Source: Actinomadura montaniterrae (GTDB lineage: Bacteria; Actinomycetota; Actinomycetes; Streptosporangiales; Streptosporangiaceae). From it: a DNA stretch of 64,000 nt. Each line of letters begins with the position of its first letter. Position 1 is the first letter of the stretch. Location of the stretch: positions 1 through 64,000 of the forward strand of contig NZ_WBMR01000010.1 in assembly GCF_008923365.1 (NCBI RefSeq). Reading direction: 5' to 3'. This document shows positions 16,120 to 25,709 of the stretch, piece by piece. Made by a program: the position numbers and the translations under genes. The notes beneath the pieces are model-generated. The model saw only the letters and a program-made list of their open reading frames with translations. It did not search any database and was not told where the DNA came from.

Positions 16120-16154
16120 CGCCAGGCCACTCCGCTGACCGCAGCCGCCAGCGC

Positions 16155-16808
16155 CTACGGGTGTAGCCGCAGGACGATGCGCTCTGAGAAACCCCCTCGG
16201 GCGGTGTGCTTGGCGGATCGGCTCGCCTCCAGGTCGGCGGGCGTCAGGCCGTGGAGCGCTGCGAGCGCGTGGACGACCTCCAGTACATCGGCGAGTTCGG
16301 CGGGGTCTCCGCTCTCCATGTACTCGCCGGCCTCCTCGTAGAGCTTCGCGCGCAGCAGCGACGTGTACTCGCCGCGCTCCGCGACCCGGGTCTCGGGCCG
16401 CCGGCCGGTGCTCAGGATGAGGTCGGGGATCCGGTCGCGGACCAGTTTCTCGGTGCGCCCACCACCTTCCTTGGTGCGATGTTCGGTCACGCCGTTCCGG
16501 CGGTCCAGCGACTGGATCCATTTCACGGCCACGGCCGCCGTCTGCACCAGTTCGTTCCGCAGCGGCGCCGGGGCGGTCTCGGCCAGCGCCTCGTAGAACT
16601 CCTCGGCGAGCACGTGCCGCCACGTCAGCTCGCCGCGCGTCCAGGCGCCGGCGCAGTCGTCCTTGGCCTTGTCGGCTTCACCGGCGAACGCTGGTCCGGT
16701 GCCGTCGGGAAACTCCTGGACGCCCCACATCCGATCCTGGGCGGCGCGTTCGTCGGCGATGTCGGCGAGGACCTTCTCCAAGGACCCCGGCTCCTGTTCG
16801 TTCCGCAT
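16155..16808 (-). CDS. Protein with two all-alpha NTP-pyrophosphohydrolase (MazG-like) domains
   Basis: 217 residues. The N-terminal half (residues 8-105) has IADERAAQDRMWGVQEFPDG and VLAEEFYEALAE, resembling phage-type MazG-like proteins. The C-terminal half (residues 118-217) has KLVRDRIPDLILSTGRRPET, AKLYEEAGEYMES and ELADVLEVVHALAALHGL, the EExxE...ExxD metal-binding pattern of house-cleaning phosphoribosyl-ATP-pyrophosphohydrolase-like enzymes. The fusion is compact and may clean damaged or foreign nucleotides. The ATG at 16808 lies 8 nt after TAGCGT, so it may be leaderless. Confidence 0.7.
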   Translation of the reverse strand: MRNEQEPGSLEKVLADIADERAAQDRMWGVQEFPDGTGPAFAGEADKAKDDCAGAWTRGELTWRHVLAEEFYEALAETAPAPLRNELVQTAAVAVKWIQSLDRRNGVTEHRTKEGGGRTEKLVRDRIPDLILSTGRRPETRVAERGEYTSLLRAKLYEEAGEYMESGDPAELADVLEVVHALAALHGLTPADLEASRSAKHTARGGFSERIVLRLHP

Positions 16809-16874
16809 GGCGACCGACGCTAACCGGCGTGCCGCAGCTGTGCAGGTGACCCGTAGGTGACGGCACTGGGCCGC

Positions 16875-17777
16875 TCAGTCCGGGTCGGCGTCGTCGGGTT
16901 CGCAGCTCAGGTAATGGTGCAGGACGGGCGGCAGTTCGTCCCAGAGCCACTCGTTGAGAGAGCCGGGGAAGTCCTCCGGTGCCTGGATCGAGAGGCGGCG
17001 GGGCCCGGTCTGGACGAGTTTCACGGGGACGGGCCCGTCGTCCCACACCTGCTCCCGGCTGCCCCAGAACGCCGAGAAGTCGGCGCTCGTCAGCATGAGT
17101 TCCGAATGCAGGACATGCTCGCCCCGGTGCCTTCCGAGAGGCAGCAGCCGTTGCGCCGCGGTCCGGACGATGTTCAGTGCGGCGAGGTCATGGGGGCAGG
17201 CCACTCCTGTGATCTCCAGTTCGGGGAGGCCGAAGCGACGCAGGCCCCGGGTGGTGATGCCCACGCAGGAGCAGCCGTCGATCTCGTCCTCGTCGGCCGT
17301 GCACCGGCCCGCGTTCCGGTAGGGCGGGAGCGTGGCGCCCGTCCAGTCGTCCGCGAGGACGAAGGTCTCCGGGCGCGGTACGGGGAGCGGGTGTACGACC
17401 CGGTTCATGTCGAGGTCGACGGGGACGCCGCCGAGCGATCCGGCGAGCGCCTCGGCCGTGGCGCGGGTGATGTGCGGGCCGGCCGGGAGATCGGCGACCG
17501 GCAGTACCGAGGTCACTCCGACGTGCCAGTCGCTGCGCCTGACCCGTTCGGCGTCGTCCGGGTCTGTGCTCGTCACCGACCGGAGGTCCCAGGGCGACAC
17601 CTCGGCCTTGTGTGCGGCGACCATGAGGGCCGGCGTGCCGAGCCGCTGGAACATCGCGGCGCCGAGCCGGCCCGGCAGCCCCTGCCGGAGGGCGGTGGCG
17701 ACGTCGTCGGGAGTCCGGTCGGCCGCGACGACGAACCGGGTGGTGGTCTCCTCGGGAACGGTGATGGTGATCGGCAA
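16875..17777 (-). CDS. Unrecognised protein with conserved Cys/His positions, paralog of 27690-28634
   Basis: 300 residues from a TTG at 17777, chosen because AAGGAGG precedes it at ideal spacing and the N-terminus then matches the paralog (ETTTRFVVAADRTPDD). The central region has FVLADDWTGATLPPYRNAGR, CTADEDEIDGCSCV and TRGLRRFGLPELEITGVACP HDLAALN: three clustered Cys plus a Cys-x-His that could bind a metal. The C-terminal part has ADFSAFWGSR and DFPGSLNEWLW. No transmembrane segment or known domain. A TTATCCACAGAAC element lies 73 bp upstream. Function unknown. Confidence 0.75.
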   Translation of the reverse strand: MPITITVPEETTTRFVVAADRTPDDVATALRQGLPGRLGAAMFQRLGTPALMVAAHKAEVSPWDLRSVTSTDPDDAERVRRSDWHVGVTSVLPVADLPAGPHITRATAEALAGSLGGVPVDLDMNRVVHPLPVPRPETFVLADDWTGATLPPYRNAGRCTADEDEIDGCSCVGITTRGLRRFGLPELEITGVACPHDLAALNIVRTAAQRLLPLGRHRGEHVLHSELMLTSADFSAFWGSREQVWDDGPVPVKLVQTGPRRLSIQAPEDFPGSLNEWLWDELPPVLHHYLSCEPDDADPD

Positions 17778-17850
17778 AGGGAGCCTCCTTCGGGCCCTTG
17801 CGGGTTCGCGTGACGTCGTCAAGCCTCGGGGAGACGCGGCAGAAAGGAGA

Positions 17851-17873
17851 CCTGAACGCGGTTCTGTGGATAA
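17851..17873 (-). promoter_or_regulatory. TTATCCACA composite element upstream of the 16875-17777 gene
   Basis: On the minus strand it reads TTATCCACAGAAC, CGC, GTTCAGG. The first nine bases equal the classical DnaA box; the GAAC-N3-GTTC part is an inverted repeat. The same arrangement recurs before two other genes (23518-23540 and 28698-28720) at nearly the same distance from the start codon. Confidence 0.6.
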
Positions 17874-17982
17874 GGCCCGCCATTTGCCGTTGAAAAATGG
17901 AGAAATGTCCGTTGGTCGGTTCGTGGAAGCGATCGATCACCACCCGCGCCGCGGGTCACGTCCGGCATGGGAGGCTGAAAAC

Positions 17983-18921
17983 ATGAATGCGACAGGACGG
18001 CTGGGGATCGGCCTAGCAGCAGTGGGGCGCCCCGCCTATATCAACGTGGGCAGGACGGAAGAGCTGCCCGAAGAACGCAGCGTCGAGCAGATGCGCGACG
18101 CGACCTGGAGTCTTCTGGACGGTGCCTACGCGGCAGGGATCCGGTGGGTCGACACCGCGCGGTCGTACGGACGAGCTGAAGAGTTCCTAGGGGAATGGCT
18201 CTCCGCGCGTATGCCGCGCGGTTTGACCGTCTCCAGCAAGTGGGGCTACACGTACGTCGGAGACTGGCGCCTCGATGCTCCAGCGCACGAGGTCAAGGAG
18301 CACAGCCTCGACCGCTACCGCGCCCAGTACACGGAGACGCGCGCGCTGCTCGGCGATCGCCTCTCGGTCTATCAGGTCCATTCGCTCACGGAGGACAGCC
18401 CGCTCTTCGAAGACGTCGGGCTTCAGAAAGCCCTGGCCGAAGCGACCGCCCAGGGTGTTCGAGTCGGCTTCTCCACGTCGGGGCCTGGACAGGCCGGCAC
18501 CATCCGCCGTGCCATGCGCCTCGAGGTTTCCGGCCGGCGGCTTTTTAGCACCGTGCAATCGACGTGGAATCTCCTCGAGACGTCCGCTGAGGCGGCCCTC
18601 GAAGAGACCCATGCGGCCGGTCTCCACGTCCTGCTCAAGGAAGTGCTCGCGAACGGCCGTCTCGCCGTACGGCCTCCGCGCGCGCTGGCCGCCATGGCGT
18701 CCGACAAAGGCACCAGCGCCGACGCTCTGGCCTTGGCGGCCGCGCTGAGCCGGCCTTGGGCGGACACGGTCTTGATCGGAGCCGTCACCCCGGGCCAGAT
18801 GGAGGCGAACCTGGCGGCGACGCACCTGTCCCTGAACGAGCGGGAGTCGGACACACTGGCCGGCCTCGGCGTCGCGCCCGAGCTCTACTGGCGGGAACGG
18901 AGCGAGCTCCGCTGGACCTGA
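17983..18921 (+). CDS. Aldo/keto reductase family protein
   Basis: 312 residues, TIM-barrel AKR. The catalytic tetrad is visible: Asp and Tyr in WVDTARSYGRAEEFLGEWL (about residues 50-68), Lys in VSSKWGY, and His in YQVHSL. C-terminal NADPH-binding features include VLIGAVTPGQMEANLAA. It has the short-chain AKR layout of bacterial potassium-channel-beta-like or D-threo-aldose-like enzymes. The ATG at 17983 follows GGGAGG. It is divergent from the 16875-17777 gene. Confidence 0.9.
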   Translation: MNATGRLGIGLAAVGRPAYINVGRTEELPEERSVEQMRDATWSLLDGAYAAGIRWVDTARSYGRAEEFLGEWLSARMPRGLTVSSKWGYTYVGDWRLDAPAHEVKEHSLDRYRAQYTETRALLGDRLSVYQVHSLTEDSPLFEDVGLQKALAEATAQGVRVGFSTSGPGQAGTIRRAMRLEVSGRRLFSTVQSTWNLLETSAEAALEETHAAGLHVLLKEVLANGRLAVRPPRALAAMASDKGTSADALALAAALSRPWADTVLIGAVTPGQMEANLAATHLSLNERESDTLAGLGVAPELYWRERSELRWT

Positions 18922-18982
18922 CCGGCCGGAGCGGAGGGCCGCCCGTGGCACGATGAAGCCGCGCCCACCATGATCGGATTCC

Positions 18983-19897
18983 GTGCCCATGCAGCCTGAA
19001 GCCCCCCGGATGATCGGCCCCTACCGTGTGGTCGCACGGCTCGGTTCCGGCGGGATGGGCGAGGTGTTCCTCGGCGCTTCACCGAGCCGGCGGCTGGTCG
19101 CCGTGAAGGTCATCAGGGACGAGCTGCTGGACGATCCGCGCTGGCGGGCGAGGTTCCGCCGCGAGGTCGTCTCCGCCCAGGCGGTCAGCGGCTTCTACAC
19201 CGCGGCCGTCGTCGACGCGGACCCCGACGCGGAACGCCCGTGGCTAGCGACGCAGTACATCCGCGGCGTGAGCCTGGCCAAGGTCGTCCGGGAGAAGGGA
19301 CCGCTGCCCGAGCAGGCGGCGTGCAGGCTGGGGGCGGGCCTAGGGGAGGCACTCATCGCCATCCACCGCGCAGGGATCGTCCACCGGGACCTGAAGCCTT
19401 CGAACGTCCTGCTGGCATCGGACGGCCCGCGCGTCATCGACTTCGGCATCGCGCGGCCACTCGACGCGCTGCCGCTCGCCCGTTCGGAGATCCTGGGTAC
19501 GCCCGCCTACATGTCGCCCGAGCAGGCACTCGGCGAGCCCGTCACTCCCAAGAGCGACGTGTTCTCGCTCGGTGCCACGCTCGTCTACGCGACGACCGGG
19601 TCCGCGCCGTTCGGCACGGGCCACAAGGTGCGCGGACGCATCGTCTATGGACGTCCCGACCTCGACCGTCTGCCGGACCCTATGCGGGGCCTCGTGACAC
19701 GCTGCCTCGTCAAGGATCCAGAGGAACGGCCTTCACCGGAGCAGGTCCTCACCGCGCTCTCCACGCTTCTCGACGCGGTCTATGGGGAGGACGAGTTCAC
19801 CGACGAGATAGGGGACCTCATCGACGTTCAGGAACCCACCTTGATCGAGGTGGACGGAGAGCAGCCCACCTTGCTCGAGCCGCCTGAGCACGTATGA
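18983..19897 (+). CDS. Soluble Ser/Thr protein kinase (Hanks type)
   Basis: 304 residues, essentially a kinase domain only. Gly-rich loop LGSGGMGEVFLG, VAIK-type Lys in LVAVKVIRDELL, catalytic loop IVHRDLKPSNVLL, DFG in VIDFGIARPL, APE-like YMSPEQAL and SDVFSLGATLVYATTG are all intact, so it should be active. There is no transmembrane helix and no PASTA or other sensor domain; the C-terminal 40 residues are acidic. The GTG at 18983 or the ATG two codons later may be used. Confidence 0.92.
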   Translation: MPMQPEAPRMIGPYRVVARLGSGGMGEVFLGASPSRRLVAVKVIRDELLDDPRWRARFRREVVSAQAVSGFYTAAVVDADPDAERPWLATQYIRGVSLAKVVREKGPLPEQAACRLGAGLGEALIAIHRAGIVHRDLKPSNVLLASDGPRVIDFGIARPLDALPLARSEILGTPAYMSPEQALGEPVTPKSDVFSLGATLVYATTGSAPFGTGHKVRGRIVYGRPDLDRLPDPMRGLVTRCLVKDPEERPSPEQVLTALSTLLDAVYGEDEFTDEIGDLIDVQEPTLIEVDGEQPTLLEPPEHV

Positions 19898-19946
19898 GGC
19901 ATAGGCCTCCGTGCGAGAACGACGCGCCGTCCGTCCAGAAGTCGGG

Positions 19947-20609
19947 TCAGGGCAGGTCGTCGGCCAGTGCGTCCCAGAAGGCGTTCTCGTACGCGTGCAG
20001 GAGGCGGGCCGCGCGGGACGCCTCCACGGGATCGTCGCCGGAGGCCAGGCCCGCGGCGATGACGGCGAGAGCCTCTTCCTCGAATCCTGGCGGCGACTCG
20101 GCGAAGAAGGAGAAGAACCCGACGGTCTCCTCGTCGAATCCGTAGCGTTCGCGAAGCGCCGTGGCGGTACGGGCGCAGTAGGCGCCCCACTCCTCCAGAT
20201 TGGCCAGCATGGCCAAGGCGACCTCGGTGGAGGTGCCGAACGCCGCACGTTGCGCGAGGTAAGCCGGGTAAGCCTGCGCGAGCGGGAGGGGCTCGTACGC
20301 GCTGAGATTCTTCTCACTTTCGCCGAGGGCCGCTGCGAAGCGGCCGAGCAATGCCAGCGCCTCCGCCTCACCCTGCGCCAGCCTCAGGAACAAGCCGCCC
20401 GCCGGCGGCGCCGGGAAACGTGCCGCCAGCAGCGCGAAACTGCGCTGGTCGCTACTGACGATCCGATGTTCCTCGGCTGCCAGCCGGACCAGGCGTTCCC
20501 GGGGTACCTCGCCCGCTTCGAGCAGGCCCAGGAAGCGGTTGCCGTCCGCCTTCGCCGCGACGTCCGCGCGCGCTCGGGCGACCAGTTCCGCGGCACTGTT
20601 GTCGGTCAT
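19947..20609 (-). CDS. TenA/THI-4-like (haem-oxygenase fold) protein
   Basis: 220 residues, almost all helical. RFLGLLEAGEVPRERLVRLA, RSFALLAARFP and MLANLEEWGAYC followed by GFDEETVGFFSFFAESPPGF fit the TenA/PqqC haem-oxygenase-like fold. The usual TenA thiaminase Cys-Glu environment is not clear, and no thiamine gene or TPP riboswitch is adjacent, so a thiaminase role is not supported. It is convergent with the kinase and divergent from citrate synthase. Confidence 0.6.
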   Translation of the reverse strand: MTDNSAAELVARARADVAAKADGNRFLGLLEAGEVPRERLVRLAAEEHRIVSSDQRSFALLAARFPAPPAGGLFLRLAQGEAEALALLGRFAAALGESEKNLSAYEPLPLAQAYPAYLAQRAAFGTSTEVALAMLANLEEWGAYCARTATALRERYGFDEETVGFFSFFAESPPGFEEEALAVIAAGLASGDDPVEASRAARLLHAYENAFWDALADDLP

Positions 20610-20738
20610 GTACTCAGCGCAACATCCGCACGGCCCCGGCGTCAACGAGACGGCCGCCGATCAGGCCATGTGATCACCTCGATACGATGAAGACCGGAAC
20701 GTCTACGCAGGTGTGGACGGAGTTGGGAGCGAGCGCAT

Positions 20739-22022
<1,284 letters not shown>

Positions 22023-22109
22023 CCGGCCTCGGCCACATCTCCGGTCCACGAGGGGAGCCTCGGCACCCTCTTGACGGCCGGCATCGCCCCAGCGACGACT
22101 GAGTGGGCA

Positions 22110-22134
22110 GCGGGCGGGCTCACGGCCCGCCCGC
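22110..22134 (+). terminator. Hairpin after citrate synthase
   Basis: A 10-bp perfect stem (GCGGGCGGGC / GCCCGCCCGC) with a 5-nt loop, lacking a T tract, about 90 bp after the stop codon. Confidence 0.5.
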
Positions 22135-22254
22135 GCGCGCTTGCGATACACGTCCCTGTCCCTCCGAGGCACAGGGCGCTCGACTGATCGCATTCCGGGG
22201 GCCCTCCGCGTTAGCCTGTGGACGGCGATTCCCCGGCGGAAGGCGGCCCGGTCG

Positions 22255-23478
22255 ATGCCCTCCCTTGTCGAGACGCGACTGTCCAGCCTGGACTTCTGGG
22301 CGACGTCCCAGGCCGAACGCGACGAGGTGTTCGCCGGGCTGAGATCCGCTCAGGATCCCGTCTACTGCCCCCTGCAGGACGAACCCGGCTTCTACGCCCT
22401 GACCCGCTACGAGCAGGTCGCCGAGGCGAGCCGCCGTCCCGAGGTGTTCAGCTCGCAGCCCACGGCGGTCAGTCTCGTGGACCCGTCGCCGGCGATCGCC
22501 GAGTACTCCGGCTCCATGATCAGCATGGACGACCCCCGGCACGCGCGGCTCCGGCGGATCGTCTCCCGCTCGTTCACCCCGCGCATGGTCGAGCGGTTCG
22601 CGGGGGACGTCACCGTCCTCGCCCGCCGGATCGTCGACGAACTCGCCGAACGCGGCCCGTGCGACTTCGTCGAGCACGTCGCCATGCCGATGCCCCTGCG
22701 GATCATCTGCTCGATGATGGGCATCCCGGACTCGGAGTACGACGGGGTCATCGACGCCACGAACATGATCCTGGGAATCGGCGATCCCGACTACGTCGGC
22801 CCGGCCGGCGAGGACCGCATCGCGATGCTGCGCGACAAGTTCGCGCACCTCCACGAGCTCATGGGGGATCTGGGGCGGCTGCGCGGCAAGGAGCCAGCGG
22901 ACGATCTCGTCACGGCGCTCACGCACGCGAACGTCGACGGAGAGTCGCTCACGACCGTCGAGCTGGCCCGCTTCTTCACTCTGCTGGTCGTCGCGGGGAA
23001 CGAGACGACCCGCAACGCCCTGTCCCACGCGCTCGACCTCCTCACGCGGCATCCCGATCAGCAGGCGTTGCTTGTCGGTGACATCGAGGGCCGCCTCCCC
23101 GGTGCGGTGGAGGAGGTCGTTCGCTACGCGACACCGGTGACGTGGATGCGGCGCACGCTCTCGCAGGACTATGAGCTGTGCGGGTACACGTACAAGGCCG
23201 GCGACAGGGTGGTCCTCTACTACAACTCGGCCAACCGTGACGAGGCCATGTTCCAGGACCCGCACGCGTTCGACATCACGCGCTCGCCTAATCCCCACGT
23301 CGGCTTCGGTGCGCCGGGGCCGCATTTCTGCCTCGGCGCGCATCTCGCCCGCCGCGAGGTCACGGTCCTGCTGCGGGAGCTCTATACACGCCTTCCCGAT
23401 CTGCACGCAACGTCGGCTCCGGTCCGGCAGCGTACGAGCTTCATCAACGGGATCAAGTCTCTTCCCTGCGCCTTCTGA
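22255..23478 (+). CDS. Cytochrome P450, CYP124/CYP125/CYP142-like
   Basis: 407 residues. I-helix LLVVAGNETTRNALSHAL, K-helix ExxR in VEEVVRYATPV, and haem loop NPHVGFGAPGPHFCLGAHLA. The haem loop and the ending FINGIKSLPC are typical of the mycobacterial CYP124/125/142 group, which hydroxylates the ends of cholesterol side chains and methyl-branched lipids. The ATG at 22255 follows GGAAGG; TAGCCT near 22212 may be the -10. No ferredoxin or sterol-degradation gene is adjacent, so the substrate is inference. Confidence 0.92.
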   Translation: MPSLVETRLSSLDFWATSQAERDEVFAGLRSAQDPVYCPLQDEPGFYALTRYEQVAEASRRPEVFSSQPTAVSLVDPSPAIAEYSGSMISMDDPRHARLRRIVSRSFTPRMVERFAGDVTVLARRIVDELAERGPCDFVEHVAMPMPLRIICSMMGIPDSEYDGVIDATNMILGIGDPDYVGPAGEDRIAMLRDKFAHLHELMGDLGRLRGKEPADDLVTALTHANVDGESLTTVELARFFTLLVVAGNETTRNALSHALDLLTRHPDQQALLVGDIEGRLPGAVEEVVRYATPVTWMRRTLSQDYELCGYTYKAGDRVVLYYNSANRDEAMFQDPHAFDITRSPNPHVGFGAPGPHFCLGAHLARREVTVLLRELYTRLPDLHATSAPVRQRTSFINGIKSLPCAF

Positions 23479-23517
23479 AGGGCGCAAAATAGGACATTAG
23501 TCGCGACTTTCTTGGGC

Positions 23518-23540
23518 TTGTCCACAGAATGGCGTTCCAC
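23518..23540 (+). promoter_or_regulatory. TTGTCCACA composite element upstream of the 23608 gene
   Basis: Reads TTGTCCACAGAAT, GGC, GTTCCAC on the plus strand, 67 bp before the ATG at 23608. It shares the TTRTCCACAGAAY-N3-GTTC layout and orientation with the elements at 17851-17873 and 28698-28720. Confidence 0.6.
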
Positions 23541-23607
23541 TATCGCGGCGCGCCGCCATGCACGAGGCTGTTCCGCGTCACATCCCGGTACACGGAAAGG
23601 CGCGACC

Positions 23608-24393
23608 ATGCCCGTACAGACCACGAGCGCAGACCTCGGACCGAACCAGCTCGCCGCCCGGCTCCGACTGACCCGGTGGCAGCTGCGCCTCGGCCGGGAG
23701 CACGGCCTGCTCCCCGAACCCGACCTCGACGGCGAACGCTGGTCGGCCCGGCTCGTCGACGAATGCGCGGACCGGCGCGACCAGGTGGTCGCCCGGTTCG
23801 GAGAGGAACCTCCGGTCGGCGCGATCCGCGCGGCGGCCCGGCTCGCCGTGCGCACGGGCCTCGACGTCGAGCGCCGCGACGTCGAAGTGCTGGTGGCCCA
23901 GGAGGACCTCGAGGTCGTCAGCACCTTCCGCGGACACCCGCTCTACCTCCTGCGAGACCTCGACGCCCTCGACTCCAGTGCGGTCCGGGACGTCGTCTCC
24001 GCCCGGAAGGGGCCGCTGTTCGACAGCGTCGACGCCGGCGGGGCGGTGACGATCCTCGACTGGCCCCGCAAGACCTTCGATCGCGTCGCCGGTGAGCGCG
24101 CCCTGGGGACCGACCGGTTCGGACGCTACGCGCTCGCTGACATCCACGCCCTGGCCGCGGACGAGGAACTCGCACAGGAGGTTCGCGAGGAGAAGCTCCG
24201 GAGGGCACTGGCGAAGGCGAGACGGGCCGAGACCGACATCGAGGACGTCGTGCGCGGCTGGATGCTGCGCTGCACCGCCTATCTCGACCGTGACGCAGAC
24301 CAGCCTCCGGACCCCGCCCTCCTCGGCCGCGCGATCCGCAACCTGGTGGGGACCAGGGCCGAGAGCGCCAGATACGAGCGGGAGACCCTGTGA
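23608..24393 (+). CDS. Unrecognised actinobacterial protein
   Basis: 261 residues, soluble. The N-terminus LGPNQLAARLRLTRWQLRLG resembles a winged-helix or MerR-like DNA-binding start; the middle has VAQEDLEVVSTFRGHPLYLL; the C-terminal part is a charged helix (LAQEVREEKLRRALAKARRA). No known family recognised. The ATG at 23608 follows GGAAAGG. It shares the TTGTCCACA composite element with the two paralogous Cys-containing genes, implying co-regulation. Confidence 0.7.
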   Translation: MPVQTTSADLGPNQLAARLRLTRWQLRLGREHGLLPEPDLDGERWSARLVDECADRRDQVVARFGEEPPVGAIRAAARLAVRTGLDVERRDVEVLVAQEDLEVVSTFRGHPLYLLRDLDALDSSAVRDVVSARKGPLFDSVDAGGAVTILDWPRKTFDRVAGERALGTDRFGRYALADIHALAADEELAQEVREEKLRRALAKARRAETDIEDVVRGWMLRCTAYLDRDADQPPDPALLGRAIRNLVGTRAESARYERETL

Positions 24394-24448
24394 AGGGCGT
24401 TCACGACCCGCGATGGCGGCGAGAGACCGCTGCGCCTTCTAACCGGCG

Positions 24449-24474
24449 GCGGCGGACGTGCTCACGTCCGCCGC
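24449..24474. terminator. Hairpin between convergent genes
   Basis: Perfect 12-bp stem (GCGGCGGACGTG / CACGTCCGCCGC) with a 2-nt loop. It overlaps the stop codon of the minus-strand gene and lies 56 bp after the plus-strand gene, so it could serve both. Confidence 0.5.
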
Positions 24475-25709
24475 GAGTTGTAACGCCGCCCGGGTGGGCG
24501 CCTCCGGTCCTTGGCCTGGCGGGCGATGGCGGCGTGGAGCCGGTCGCGGGCCTCGGTCCGGGACATCGCAGGGAGGCGCTGGGGGAGATGGGCCGCCAGT
24601 GTGGCGGGAGCGTCGACCAGGCCGTCGTCGTCCACGACGGCCTGGACACCCGGCCACGGCCCGAGGAGGACCGCGGACAGACCGCCCGGGTGGCGGTCGA
24701 GGAGCGCGGTGATCCGGCCGGCCTCCTCCGCGCAGTCGGCGACCAGCAGAAGGCGCCGGGCCGCGGGCGTCCCGGCGTTCCGCCGGATCGCGAGTTCCGT
24801 CTCCAGGTAGGCCAGGGCGGCATCGAGGTTGCCCGGGATGAACAGCCCCGCTGCGTTCTCGTCGAGCAGTTCGTCCTCGGCCAGCCCGAAGAGGCGGCCC
24901 GCATCGGGCCGTGGGAGCACGACCAGGGAACTGTCACCGTGCTCATCGAGCGCGGAGAGGGCGAGCACCCGCGCGCTGTCCGCCGCCCCGCTTCCCGCGA
25001 GCGCCAGCGCCGGCACGGCGAACGGGTCGAGGGACGGACGGTAGGTGAACGGGACGGGCCGCGAGTCAGGGCCGCCGGTGGACGCGCTGAGCACCGGCAT
25101 CCCCGCGGTCGCCGCAGCGAGGATCCGGTGCCGGAACGGATAGCAGATCGCGGCGGCCGCCGGGAGGAGGAGGCCGAGCAGAAGGACCGGTTGCACCGGA
25201 CGGATCTGCGGCTCGTCGTCGGCCTGCTCACGCAGACGCACCGGGGCCTGACTGGTGTCCTCACCCCCGGCGGTCACCGTCGGAACCGGCGTCGGCACGG
25301 GAGCTTGGGGAACGCCGTCCGGGGCCTGCAGCGCGGGGCGGGGACTCGGGTGGTCGATAGCTTTCGGCGGCGCGGGTCGCCGGCGTCCGCTCCTCGGGCC
25401 CTTCTCGAACGGGCCCCGCCTGCGAGCGGCGTCTCCGGGGCCCGCCGCCCTCCTCCGCGAGCCGTCGAACATCGCCAGCCACGCCTCCCTGCACAGCTGC
25501 GCGGTGTACCAGTCGCGGTCGAGGACGTTCCGGCAGGGGACCGGCGCCGATCTTCGCGGGTCCGGCTGCGGCCCGGACGCGGCATCGGCGGGCGCCGCGC
25601 TGAAGGAGATCACGCCCGCCGCCGCGGTGCAGCCGAGCAGTCCGCAGGTGCAGCGGACGATTTCGCCGAATATGTCTGTCATCCTGGGATCTGCCAGGAA
25701 ACGGGTCAT
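24462..25709 (-). CDS. Unrecognised membrane protein with two hydrophobic segments
   Basis: 415 residues. A first hydrophobic segment (EIVRCTCGLLGCTAAAGVIS, about residues 15-34) may be a signal or anchor; a Pro-rich stretch follows; a second segment PVLLLGLLLPAAAAICYPF lies near residue 180. The C-terminal 220 residues, beginning VPFTYRPSLDPFAVPALALA, form a predicted soluble alpha/beta domain of unknown type with SSLVVLPRPDAGRLF and RLLLVADCAEEAGRI. The start at 25709 is preferred for its GGGGCGAAG; an ATG at 25682 is possible. No function assigned. Confidence 0.6.
   Translation of the reverse strand: MTRFLADPRMTDIFGEIVRCTCGLLGCTAAAGVISFSAAPADAASGPQPDPRRSAPVPCRNVLDRDWYTAQLCREAWLAMFDGSRRRAAGPGDAARRRGPFEKGPRSGRRRPAPPKAIDHPSPRPALQAPDGVPQAPVPTPVPTVTAGGEDTSQAPVRLREQADDEPQIRPVQPVLLLGLLLPAAAAICYPFRHRILAAATAGMPVLSASTGGPDSRPVPFTYRPSLDPFAVPALALAGSGAADSARVLALSALDEHGDSSLVVLPRPDAGRLFGLAEDELLDENAAGLFIPGNLDAALAYLETELAIRRNAGTPAARRLLLVADCAEEAGRITALLDRHPGGLSAVLLGPWPGVQAVVDDDGLVDAPATLAAHLPQRLPAMSRTEARDRLHAAIARQAKDRRRPPGRRYNSRRT

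Noticed and set aside
19947..20609. Thiamine salvage function from TenA-like fold
   Set aside because: No TPP riboswitch or thi gene is adjacent and the thiaminase active-site pattern is unclear, so only the fold is claimed.
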